Notes: a model not told the origin generated them from the sequence alone. A stretch of 7,583 nucleotides of DNA from Methanosarcinales archaeon (GCA_030672345.1 DAOVGO010000066.1:1-7583), one strand, 5' to 3'. Counted from the stretch's first letter, positions 1-6,074 are shown. Numbers and translations are program-made.

Positions 1-1422
1 CGATTTGATCTCACTGAAGTTTGCATGTGGGTCGATTGCGACCGCGGCAAGATGCACTTTGTTATGCCCGGCAACGATCACGTCGCCCACCTCGAATATC
101 TGCTGCGGCAGTTCCCGGTGCTGGTTGAGCGAGAGTATCTCGAGCAGGTTCGGCAGGATCGCGGTGCGCAGCATCGTCTGCTCCTGGCTGATCGGGTGCA
201 TGAGATGAGTGGCGCTTGCGCGTGGTCTCTGCATCCTGTCGAAATGCACCGCCTCGCTGGTCAGCGCAAACGGCATCACCTCGTAGAATCGCAAGCCCAC
301 CATGATCTCACGAAGAGCCGATTTCATGCGTGAAATCAGGTGCTCAACTCCTATCGTCATCGTCTCTGGCAGCGCAGGCACGATCAGGTCATAGCCATAC
401 CCGATGGCGATATCCTCAAAGATGTCATAATCATGCATAATATCTGCGCGGTACGCCGGCACCATCACCTCGATGGTGTCATCCGACTCTAACCCGGGGA
501 CTGCGCCAAAACGCATCCTCCGGAGGTGCCCCGCGATCTCGTCGCTGCTTAGATCGAGTCCGAGCAGGGCGACTGCCTCCGTTCGGGAGATGCTGCGGGT
601 CGCCGGATCGAGATCCGGTGTTGTGTACCTGCCATTGTCATCCGGCGTGCATATCTGCACAGACTCGATTTTTCCACCGCGTTCTGCAAGTGCGGTCACC
701 ACGATGTTTAATGCGACAAACACGGCTCTGCCCGTGCCGGTGACTTCGATGAACAGATTTCTTGTGTCGTCTTCTACGCGAGTCAATGTTCCATTGATGA
801 TCGGCGGGAAAGATAGCACGTTTTCGTTTGAATCGATGATCAGTGGGTATTTGTCGAATTTTTCAGCGAGGTGTGCAAATTTAACGCCTTTCGGATGTTT
901 TTTAAGTATATCTGCCATCGACATCGGAATATCAAAGTCGAGCGGGACAAATTCATAAGATGGCTCTGCCGCTATGTACCTGAACGGCGGTGCCCCGCGA
1001 TCAAGGTCGTGCACACCGATCGACGCCTTTGCACGGTTGCGCCCGAGTCCCCAGTGGAGATCCTCCTGCAGGTTCATCAGCGATTCTATGGAATATGAGG
1101 TAAACTTAAGGTCTTTTATCACCGCACATGCGAGAAACGGACGTATCTTTCCGATTTCGTGATCGAACGTGATGCTGACGTCTGATTTTAGAACCTCGTA
1201 CTCCGGGAGTCCGGTCTTGATATCCAGAAACCCGCGCATAGCCCGAGCCACGCCCTCGACGCTGTACAGATCAGGGCGGTCAGGGAAGAACTCGATATCG
1301 ATATGGTCATCCTCCGCACGCTCGATGTCAGCGCCGATCATCGGGATGCGTTTGATGATTGCTTCCCTGTCAGCTCCGATTAGATCCTCAAGGTCATCGT
1401 AATGCAGTGTGATTACCGGCAT
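1..1422 (-). CDS. pheT: Phenylalanyl-tRNA synthetase beta subunit, archaeal type (C-terminus off window)
   Basis: Beta chain of the cytoplasmic (alpha-beta)2 phenylalanyl-tRNA synthetase, which charges tRNA-Phe with phenylalanine using ATP. The 474 residues in the window start MPVITLHYDDLEDLIGADR and continue with FFPDRPDLYSVEGVARAMRG, the archaeal/eukaryotic-type N-terminus; the bacterial tRNA-binding OB domain is absent. A B3/B4-like region follows (about residues 80-260), then a B5-like domain (about 275-340, ending in an EDIAIGYGYD stretch), then the start of the catalytic-like module (from about 355, with RFYEVMPFALTSEAVHF). The frame is open to base 1, so the last part is missing; archaeal family members are usually about 550 aa. 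The ATG at 1420-1422 is chosen because a TATA-like box lies about 27 nt upstream, giving a leaderless transcript, and because the N-terminus matches the family. No pheS is adjacent; ccmC lies 62 nt upstream on the same strand. Confidence 0.95.
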   Translation of the reverse strand, partial: MPVITLHYDDLEDLIGADREAIIKRIPMIGADIERAEDDHIDIEFFPDRPDLYSVEGVARAMRGFLDIKTGLPEYEVLKSDVSITFDHEIGKIRPFLACAVIKDLKFTSYSIESLMNLQEDLHWGLGRNRAKASIGVHDLDRGAPPFRYIAAEPSYEFVPLDFDIPMSMADILKKHPKGVKFAHLAEKFDKYPLIIDSNENVLSFPPIINGTLTRVEDDTRNLFIEVTGTGRAVFVALNIVVTALAERGGKIESVQICTPDDNGRYTTPDLDPATRSISRTEAVALLGLDLSSDEIAGHLRRMRFGAVPGLESDDTIEVMVPAYRADIMHDYDIFEDIAIGYGYDLIVPALPETMTIGVEHLISRMKSALREIMVGLRFYEVMPFALTSEAVHFDRMQRPRASATHLMHPISQEQTMLRTAILPNLLEILSLNQHRELPQQIFEVGDVIVAGHNKVHLAAVAIDPHANFSEIKS

Positions 1423-1445
1423 GGTAGAGACTTTACGCGTGGCTG

Positions 1446-1453
1446 TAATTAAG
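1446..1453 (-). promoter_or_regulatory. TATA box for pheT (leaderless)
   Basis: On the minus strand this reads CTTAATTA, centred about 27 nt before the pheT ATG. That spacing would put transcription start at or next to the A of the ATG. No Shine-Dalgarno is visible before the ATG, in keeping with a leaderless message. Inferred from spacing and composition only. Confidence 0.45.
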
Positions 1454-1484
1454 GATTAGGATTAATCGGGAGCATCGAAAGGTA

Positions 1485-2180
1485 TCAGATGGCGTAGCCC
1501 AGTTCCTGCGCAGCACGCTCGTTCTCCATCTTGATGTGGAGCATCGAGAGATACAATAATGTATATGCAAGTATATTAATCAGCAGGGTGTATACGATGA
1601 TCGGGCTCTCGATGCCGCCGCCTTCGCCGGTCAGGTCAGGATGGACCTGCCATGACCAGATCTTGATCGAGAGATAACTCATCGGCACCGCGATGAATGC
1701 AATGATTCCGAAGACCGCTGATGTGCGTGCGCGGTTCTCAGAGCCGATTGAGCTGCGTAGCATCACATAAGCCACATACAACAGGAACAGAATAAGCTGA
1801 AGTGTTAAACGCGGGCTCCATTCCCAATAAATTCCCCATGCACCCTTCGCCCAGATCATGCCGCTTAGAAGGTTCAGCGAACAGAAAACGACCCCGATTT
1901 CTGCGGAGGATGATGCAAGCACATCCCATTTCAGATCAGAGGTCTGGAGATGCCTGATGCTTGCAATAAACACCACAAAGAACGCCACGTACGAGACCCA
2001 TGCGAGCGGGACATGGAAATAGAAGATCCGGTAACTCTGGAGGAGGTTCTGCCACTGCGTCTCGGTGAGCAGGGGCGGGCGATCCGGGGTGATCGACGGA
2101 CTCGTGAAGACCATGTAGGTGGCTGCGAGGAGAGCTACGACGGTCAGCAGATAGAGTATCCTGGTGTTATTTTTACTCAT
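1485..2180 (-). CDS. ccmC: CcmC-like haem handling/export protein of cytochrome c maturation (system I)
   Basis: Polytopic membrane protein of the haem-handling superfamily. In system I, CcmC binds haem at its outer face and passes it to CcmE. From the second ATG (2180) the protein has 231 residues, close to the usual CcmC size of about 240, with about six hydrophobic segments. The conserved histidines appear as FHVPLAW (His56) and WQVHPD (His180). The tryptophan-rich WWD loop lies at 115-124 as WGIYWEWSPR; the usual Asp after the last Trp is Ser122, and a Trp usual in the loop is Tyr118. I start at 2180 rather than at the in-frame ATG at 2219, because 2219 lies inside the upstream small ORF whose stop is only 1 nt before 2180. 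Translational coupling to that ORF is likely. No ccmA, ccmB, ccmE or ccmF is in the window. A c-type biogenesis CcsA/CcmF relative is a less likely reading, given size and topology. Confidence 0.85.
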   Translation of the reverse strand: MSKNNTRILYLLTVVALLAATYMVFTSPSITPDRPPLLTETQWQNLLQSYRIFYFHVPLAWVSYVAFFVVFIASIRHLQTSDLKWDVLASSSAEIGVVFCSLNLLSGMIWAKGAWGIYWEWSPRLTLQLILFLLYVAYVMLRSSIGSENRARTSAVFGIIAFIAVPMSYLSIKIWSWQVHPDLTGEGGGIESPIIVYTLLINILAYTLLYLSMLHIKMENERAAQELGYAI

Positions 2181-2181
2181 A

Positions 2182-2325
2182 TTACAGATAAGCCATCCAT
2201 TCAGCCATTGAGTATTCAAACCCTTCCATCAACCCGAAATTGACCTCTCCAAGCGGCATTGAATCATATTTGCACAATCTCAGGTCGCCGCACTGTTTGT
2301 AACAGGCTGTGCACGGTCGTTCCAT
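2182..2325 (-). CDS. Small cysteine-rich protein (47 aa) directly upstream of ccmC
   Basis: An ATG at 2325 opens a 47-codon frame ending TAA at 2182-2184, 1 nt before the ccmC ATG. The protein starts MERPCTACYKQCGDLRLCKY and carries four cysteines at 5, 8, 12 and 18 (CxxC-x3-C-x5-C), all in the first 18 residues, then an acidic/aromatic tail ending in AEWMAYL. There is no membrane segment or signal peptide, so it is probably cytoplasmic. Four close cysteines suggest Zn or Fe-S binding; that is inference. I do not recognise the family. Support for the gene: a TATA-like box 29 nt upstream of the ATG, the tight junction with ccmC, and no better explanation for the 140 nt between the wtpA promoter and ccmC. 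It is not CcmD, which is a single-helix membrane protein. The main doubt is its short length. Confidence 0.6.
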   Translation of the reverse strand: MERPCTACYKQCGDLRLCKYDSMPLGEVNFGLMEGFEYSMAEWMAYL

Positions 2326-2350
2326 AAAAGCTGGTTTAGATCACCGAATG

Positions 2351-2358
2351 TATTAAAG
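2351..2358 (-). promoter_or_regulatory. TATA box for the Cys-rich ORF-ccmC unit
   Basis: The minus strand reads CTTTAATA (in CCTTTAATACATT), centred about 29 nt before the ATG at 2325. This predicts a transcription start within 1-3 nt of that ATG and a leaderless bicistronic mRNA. No Shine-Dalgarno precedes the ATG. Confidence 0.45.
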
Positions 2359-2430
2359 GCTTGTACGAAGGGTGACAGGAGGTGGGTTGTCAATGTATTT
2401 CGTTTGTTTCTTGCACACTCACAAGCAAAA

Positions 2431-2440
2431 AGTATTTATA
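2431..2440 (+). promoter_or_regulatory. BRE/TATA promoter of wtpA
   Basis: The sequence GCAAAAAGTATTTATAG combines a purine-rich BRE-like stretch (about 2425-2432) with a clear archaeal TATA box (TTTATA at 2435-2440). The expected start of transcription, about 27 nt downstream, falls at about 2464, next to the ATG at 2465. This supports a leaderless wtpA mRNA and decides the start codon. Confidence 0.6.
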
Positions 2441-2464
2441 GCCAAATCGATGATGCAAATGTAC

Positions 2465-3529
2465 ATGACATCCACCATATATTCCACCCGCGTATTGAAG
2501 AACGTGTTGATGATGATAGTGGTGCTCTGCAGCGTGATCGCACACGGATGCGTTGATAATACCGACAGTACCGACAGTACCGACAGCGGCAGAGAGGGCA
2601 CCAAAACGCTCACAGTGCTTCATGCAGGAAGCCTCGCGGTTCCGTTTGCGAAGCTCGAGGAGGTATTTGAGGCAGAACATCCTGGCATTGATGTGCAGTG
2701 CGAGGCTGCCGGAAGCGCAAAGACGATCAAAAAGGTAACAGAACTCCACAAAGAAGCCGATGTCGTCGCATCTGCTGATTATTCACTGATTCCGAGCATG
2801 ATGTACCCCAAATACGCTGATTGGTACGCACAGTTTGCCAAAAACCAGATCGTGATCGCATATTCAGGTAAAAGCAAATACGCTGACGAGATCAACGCGA
2901 GTAACTGGTACGAGATCCTGAGAAGGGATGATGTCAGATTCGGATTCTCGAATCCGAACGATGATCCGTGCGGATACCGGTCCCAGATGGTGATCCAGCT
3001 CGCAGAAGCACATTACGGCGATGATACGATCTACGAAGACCTGATCGAGACGAATTCGGGTATGGCAATGACTTACGATGCTGCAAACAGCACATACATC
3101 CTGTACCTGCCAGAATCAGAGGATATCAATCCGTCCGCCAAACTTATGGTTCGCAGCATGGAGATGGAGCTCATTGCAGGCCTGGATGCGCAGGAGATTG
3201 ATTATTACTTCATTTACAGAAGCGTGGCAAAGCAGCACGACCAGTTGTTCGTGGAACTGCCGCAAGCAATCGACTTGAGCAGCGTTTCATACACAGACAC
3301 GTATAAAACGGTGCGGGTTGTGCAGGCAAACGGCAATCTCGTTACCGGAAAACCGGTTGTGTACGGGATCACGGTGCCAAAAAACGCACCGAGCCCTGAT
3401 ATGGCACTCGAATTTGTGAAACTTGTGATCAGCCCGGAAGGGCAGCAGATATTCATCGATCTCGGACAACCACCGATCACGCCGGCGGTTGGGAGCGGGG
3501 AAGTGCCAGAATGGCTTGGATTGGGATGA
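2465..3529 (+). CDS. wtpA: Tungstate/molybdate ABC transporter substrate-binding lipoprotein WtpA
   Basis: Extracellular binding protein that captures tungstate or molybdate for the WtpABC importer, feeding tungsto- or molybdopterin enzymes. From ATG 2465 it has 354 residues: a basic n-region (Arg9, Lys12), a hydrophobic stretch, and a lipobox-like IAHGC with Cys29 as the likely lipidated residue. A Thr/Asp/Ser linker follows, then the family core starting LTVLHAGSLAVPF. Family blocks include DVVASADYSLIP, NPNDDPCGYRS, DYYFIYRSVAKQH, a GKPVVYGITVPKNA stretch and GQPPITPA near the end. Asp166/167 and Glu233/235 lie at about the spacing known for the two carboxylates that give octahedral oxyanion coordination in archaeal ModA/WtpA; that assignment is inference. 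Upstream in-frame ATGs exist; the one at 2393 has a good SD-like GGAGGTG (2380-2386) but would place about 50 residues before the lipobox Cys and would swallow the TATA box. No wtpB or wtpC follows; the next genes are convergent. Confidence 0.93.
   Translation: MTSTIYSTRVLKNVLMMIVVLCSVIAHGCVDNTDSTDSTDSGREGTKTLTVLHAGSLAVPFAKLEEVFEAEHPGIDVQCEAAGSAKTIKKVTELHKEADVVASADYSLIPSMMYPKYADWYAQFAKNQIVIAYSGKSKYADEINASNWYEILRRDDVRFGFSNPNDDPCGYRSQMVIQLAEAHYGDDTIYEDLIETNSGMAMTYDAANSTYILYLPESEDINPSAKLMVRSMEMELIAGLDAQEIDYYFIYRSVAKQHDQLFVELPQAIDLSSVSYTDTYKTVRVVQANGNLVTGKPVVYGITVPKNAPSPDMALEFVKLVISPEGQQIFIDLGQPPITPAVGSGEVPEWLGLG
2561..2587 (+). repeat. 9-nt tandem repeat in the wtpA linker
   Basis: Three consecutive copies of ACCGACAGt (the last ends in c) encode Thr-Asp-Ser three times, just after the lipobox cysteine. 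The unit is a multiple of three, so copy number can change linker length without breaking the frame. It probably acts as a flexible spacer between lipid anchor and binding domain. Confidence 0.85.
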
Positions 3530-3717
3530 GTGGTGAGCGTGTTTGAGTTCCTGCTCTGTCCGGCTCTTCGCCTCTTGGAGTGGTTCAAGCAGATTCATCA
3601 TCGCAATCCACCCTCCTTCTTTTGATCAATAATGCTACAAGCAACACCCCCGCCGCCACAAACGCCGCTATTTGATGTGATAGTGGGGGGCGGGTTTCCC
3701 ATCCTGATAATGCGAAG
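3530..3717. other. Intergenic segment between convergent genes with an orphan membrane-tail reading frame
   Basis: No gene with a credible start lies here. On the minus strand, in a different frame from the preceding PGF-CTERM gene, positions 3715 to 3585 read without stop and encode GWETRPPLSHQ, then a hydrophobic stretch IAAFVAAGVLLVALLI, then KRRR and an acidic end before TGA. That is the layout of a C-terminal membrane anchor, but no start codon or ribosome binding site gives it a gene. It may be a remnant of a lost surface-protein gene, or chance in a G-rich strand. On the + strand a pyrimidine/T-rich run (CCCTCCTTCTTTT, 3611-3623) could serve as a wtpA terminator; that is weak. Confidence 0.4.
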
Positions 3718-4407
3718 TCACCGCCGCCGCACCAGATATGCGACAGCGGCGAATCCCGCAATCGCGAAGAGGGCGCCGAAGCCGGGGCACTTCTTCTTCG
3801 TTTGAGGTTCTGTGGCAACTGGTCTGGGAGCCCCTGCATCGGATTCTTCTGTTGCTTCACTCTTTATGAGAGTGCGGGTTGAGGTTGCTACAGCTGTTGG
3901 TACGGGTGGCGCTGCCCCCGTGGCACCCTCGCCTTCGGTTGCTACGACTACAGTGGACACCTCTTCGGGCGTGACCAGTTTGGTGGATGCGGTGGTTGTT
4001 TCACTGATCTTGTCGATGATCGGCACTTCCACGAATAATGCGGTATATGGAGTGGCAAACCCGAACTCCAGAGATAGGTCGGTGATCTCGGAGACAAGCG
4101 GATCTGTCTCGCCTTCAACAGCGGTTCTATCCATCAGTTTCCTGATCTTTGTGTATGCCCAGAGTTTTGGAACAAAGCTGTTCTCAGGTCGTGAAATAAC
4201 GGAAAACGTCTCGTCGAAGCTGCGGCTGCCGGTGCGTGTGACTACATCGATGCTTCCTGTGCCTGCATGGTATCTGGCGAGTACGATGGCATCTGATCCT
4301 GCGAAGAGCGTGTTGTAGCCTGTGTTTACGATATCGGATGAATCAGAGTAGTCAAAGTCCATGTCGGTTATCACAGGCGTGGATATCGTCTTGTAGAATG
4401 TGTGTTC
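3718..4407 (-). CDS. C-terminal fragment: ITIH-like region, Thr/Ala/Glu-rich linker and PGF-CTERM
   Basis: Third-frame continuation beginning EHTFYKTISTPVITDMDFDY. This matches the post-vWA region of inter-alpha-inhibitor-like proteins, as do FVPKLWAYTKIRKLMDR and LSLEFGFATPYTALFVE. A low-complexity stretch rich in Thr, Ser, Ala, Glu and Pro follows, a likely O-glycosylated stalk. The end is CPGFGALFAIAGFAAVAYL followed by VRRR and TGA at 3718-3720: a classic PGF-CTERM signal (PGF, helix, basic cluster) recognised by archaeosortase A. An internal ATG at 4374 exists, but nothing suggests it is a real start; without a signal peptide the sorting tail would have no use. Confidence 0.85.
   Translation of the reverse strand, partial: EHTFYKTISTPVITDMDFDYSDSSDIVNTGYNTLFAGSDAIVLARYHAGTGSIDVVTRTGSRSFDETFSVISRPENSFVPKLWAYTKIRKLMDRTAVEGETDPLVSEITDLSLEFGFATPYTALFVEVPIIDKISETTTASTKLVTPEEVSTVVVATEGEGATGAAPPVPTAVATSTRTLIKSEATEESDAGAPRPVATEPQTKKKCPGFGALFAIAGFAAVAYLVRRR
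3721..3789 (-). other. PGF-CTERM archaeosortase sorting signal
   Basis: Encodes the terminal 23 residues, Cys-Pro-Gly-Phe-Gly followed by an Ala-rich helix and Val-Arg-Arg-Arg. PGF lies at 3778-3786. In known archaea archaeosortase A cleaves near PGF and the protein is lipid-anchored; that step is known for the family and not shown here. A cysteine directly before PGF is an odd detail. Confidence 0.85.
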
Positions 4408-4700
4408 ATCTCGGTCTCGGCATTCTCTTCGGGATAGAACTGTTCAGCCACCCCGTAGTTTTCAAGGCTCAGTGCTCTTAAGAAGTCGCAGTTCTCCTCA
4501 TCCTCGATCCCGAACGCGATGGTGAATATGGATACTTCTGCCATATTTTTGGCTTTTACGTTCTCCCTGATCACATAAGGCGAGGTCACTCCATTGGTGG
4601 GCTCTCCATCGGTGAGAAACACGATGATCGGGACCCGCTCTGCGCCGGGCTCAAACATGCCAAGCGCATGTAGCAGTGCCTCGTTGATGTTTGTGCCACC
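4371..4700 (-). CDS. Middle fragment: second half of the vWA domain
   Basis: Continues the vWA domain in the -1 frame, with no start of its own at the true junction (the first ATG in frame is at 4658). It reads GGTNINEALLHALG, supplying the Gly-Thr whose Thr is the second MIDAS element, then PIIVFLTDGEPTNG, supplying the third MIDAS Asp, then VSIFTIAFGIEDEENCDFL and the last vWA helix up to AETEM at 4407. The true frame ends there; about ten nonsense residues run on to the TGA at 4371. All three MIDAS elements survive in the DNA, which suggests an active metal site in the intact parent. Confidence 0.8.
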   Translation of the reverse strand, partial: GGTNINEALLHALGMFEPGAERVPIIVFLTDGEPTNGVTSPYVIRENVKAKNMAEVSIFTIAFGIEDEENCDFLRALSLENYGVAEQFYPEENAETEMNTHSTRRYPRL

Positions 4701-6070
4701 CCTTGGTCGAGCATGTTCACAAAGTTTGCCGCTTCTGCCTTTGTCTGTGCGTTTGCTTCCATGAGCGTGCCCCTGAACACCATAACCTCACTGTCAAAGA
4801 AGATCACGTTGAAGTAGTCATCAGGCGGGAGGTCCGCGATGATGCCTGTGAAGACCCGTTTCACCTGCGCGATCTTGTTGCCACTCATGGAGCCTGACCT
4901 ATCGATCACGAAGACGATCTCCTTGCTGAGAGCCGTGGTTCCCAGATCTGCAACTGACGGCGAGAAGGCATGCATCAGGTACCCGGTTCCACCGGTTTCG
5001 TAGAAGAGCATCTCCCCGCTTAGCGAGGTGTTGTCGGTTGTGAAGACGATTCTTAAGTCCCTGTCAGGAAGCACTTGTGCACCGTACGTGACCCGTGCTT
5101 CTGTGGAAGAGAGGTATTTCGTGCTTGCCCCCTCAAATCCCGGGGTTTTTAGTGTGGTGATCCGGTTCACTGATGCAACTGTGATGTTTACGGAGAGATC
5201 AGGCACGCTGTGCGCCACATCGGTCTCTCGCAGCGACAACGCGTACTCGTACTTGCCAAGCATTTTTTTCACGGGTTGTTCATAAGTCAAACGAACAGTG
5301 ATGCTCTGGTGAGGCTCAAAACTCAAGGAATAAGAGAATATGTTCTTCGTCTTCGTCTTTAAGATGCCCGCGGTCTTTCCTTCAGAGACCGCTTCCTCAA
5401 ACCGCTCCTCTGCCTCCTCTTTTGGGAGCACGTCTGCGTTATATTCGACCCCGTCGATCAACATGCTGAAGCCTGAGATGAATGCACCATCAGGGATCAG
5501 GAACCTGAAATCATCGTCTGCTGCGGTCTCGTGTGGGTTGGTGAGCTTCTCTTCCACGCTTGTGATCGCATAGCCGTTGTTCACATCAGCTGTGATGTGC
5601 AGGTAATCGATTGTGGTGGGTAACGTGATCCCGGTTGGTTCGGGCTCGATCGATCCGTCTCGAAGAAGGATATCGGTGAGCCGGACCATGCCAATATCGC
5701 CTCTTTTGATTATCGCAACTCTGGCTTTGATGACCGGATTTTCATCGGTATCATCCGGATAACAGTAGACATCTCCGGGAGCCAACACCTCTGAATCGAC
5801 TTCCCTACCATATTTTGATATCTTCAGCCAGACTTTTTCTCCGACCGGATCTATCCGCATCGCAGTAAGCAGATAGCCGTCATATCCAAGGTCATACGAT
5901 TCGCCCTGAACCAGTTTCACTTCCGATATTAGGGGGGCTTCGGCAGCTGCACCCGGTAGCTGGGCGCATCCGACAAGTAGTATCAGTGCGATCAGGTAGG
6001 CGTGGGTCCCCCTGATTCCTCCAAACGCTTTCGATGTCGCTGTTTTCAGTATCTGAATTCCATATTCCAT
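4586..6070 (-). CDS. N-terminal part: signal peptide, S-layer-like domain, VIT and first half of vWA
   Basis: Encodes 494 residues as written, of which the first 457 are in the true frame. The hydrophobic stretch AYLIALILLVGCAQLPGAAA is a signal peptide; it offers both a lipobox-like LVGC (Cys35) and an AAA cleavage site. Residues about 45-140 (VQGESYDLGYDGYLLTAMRI, EKVWLKISKYGREVDSEVL) resemble the domain duplicated in Methanosarcina-type S-layer proteins. A VIT domain follows: TADVNNGYAITSVEEKLTNP, then LPKEEAEERFEEAVSEGKTA, then SYSLSFEPHQSITVRLTYEQ. The vWA domain begins EIVFVIDRSGSMS, with the MIDAS DxSxS motif at Asp390, Ser392 and Ser394. After Gly457 the frame slips and 37 unrelated residues follow before the stop at 4586. 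Confidence 0.85.
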   Translation of the reverse strand: MEYGIQILKTATSKAFGGIRGTHAYLIALILLVGCAQLPGAAAEAPLISEVKLVQGESYDLGYDGYLLTAMRIDPVGEKVWLKISKYGREVDSEVLAPGDVYCYPDDTDENPVIKARVAIIKRGDIGMVRLTDILLRDGSIEPEPTGITLPTTIDYLHITADVNNGYAITSVEEKLTNPHETAADDDFRFLIPDGAFISGFSMLIDGVEYNADVLPKEEAEERFEEAVSEGKTAGILKTKTKNIFSYSLSFEPHQSITVRLTYEQPVKKMLGKYEYALSLRETDVAHSVPDLSVNITVASVNRITTLKTPGFEGASTKYLSSTEARVTYGAQVLPDRDLRIVFTTDNTSLSGEMLFYETGGTGYLMHAFSPSVADLGTTALSKEIVFVIDRSGSMSGNKIAQVKRVFTGIIADLPPDDYFNVIFFDSEVMVFRGTLMEANAQTKAEAANFVNMLDQGVAQTSTRHCYMRLACLSPAQSGSRSSCFSPMESPPME

Positions 6071-6074
6071 TTAT

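Larger units (their letters stand above)
3718..6070 (-). pseudogene. S-layer-like/VIT/von Willebrand A surface protein with PGF-CTERM, broken by two -1 frameshifts
   Basis: Large secreted protein resembling inter-alpha-trypsin inhibitor heavy chains (VIT followed by vWA), with an archaeal sorting tail. It is read in three frames: 6070-4700, then 4700-4407, then 4407-3721. One missing G at 4699-4702 and another at 4407 explain both jumps, and the repaired product has 784 residues. Order: signal peptide (about 20-43), S-layer-like domain (about 45-140), VIT (about 152-285), vWA (about 383-560), an ITIH-like region, a Thr/Ala/Pro/Glu-rich linker and PGF-CTERM. ATG 6070 is preceded by a strong Shine-Dalgarno and follows the upstream surface gene by 35 nt, so the two form an operon. 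As written only the first 457 residues are made in frame. The protein domains look well preserved on each side of both breaks, so very recent decay or sequence error both fit. Confidence 0.85.

Noticed and set aside
473..958. + strand frame of 161 aa across pheT
   Set aside because: It lies antisense to well-conserved PheT sequence and has no recognisable protein features.
3200..3226. Loss of an oxyanion ligand in WtpA because FIYRS is found where some homologues may have FEYRS
   Set aside because: The spacing from the conserved Asp pair points to Glu233/235 as the more likely ligand, so I see no evidence that binding is lost.
3287..3601. Minus-strand frame of 104 aa with an SD-like AGGAGGGTGG before its ATG pair
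   Set aside because: More than three quarters of it is antisense to conserved wtpA coding sequence, and its composition (many His, Arg, Cys) looks like a shadow frame.
3689..3700. GGGAAACCC palindrome after the PGF-CTERM gene as a terminator hairpin
   Set aside because: The stem is only 3 bp with no following T-run on the minus strand.
3812..4318. Long + strand frame (168 aa) opposite the vWA gene C-terminus
   Set aside because: It is the mirror of the Thr/Ala/Val-rich linker on the minus strand, with no domain, promoter or SD. The minus strand carries clear ITIH-like and PGF-CTERM sequence.
4699..4702. Classical programmed -1 ribosomal frameshift at CAAGGGGTGG
   Set aside because: The zero-frame codons do not form an X-XXY-YYZ heptamer and no strong hairpin or pseudoknot is evident downstream. 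Two more shifts of the same kind nearby make error or decay simpler.
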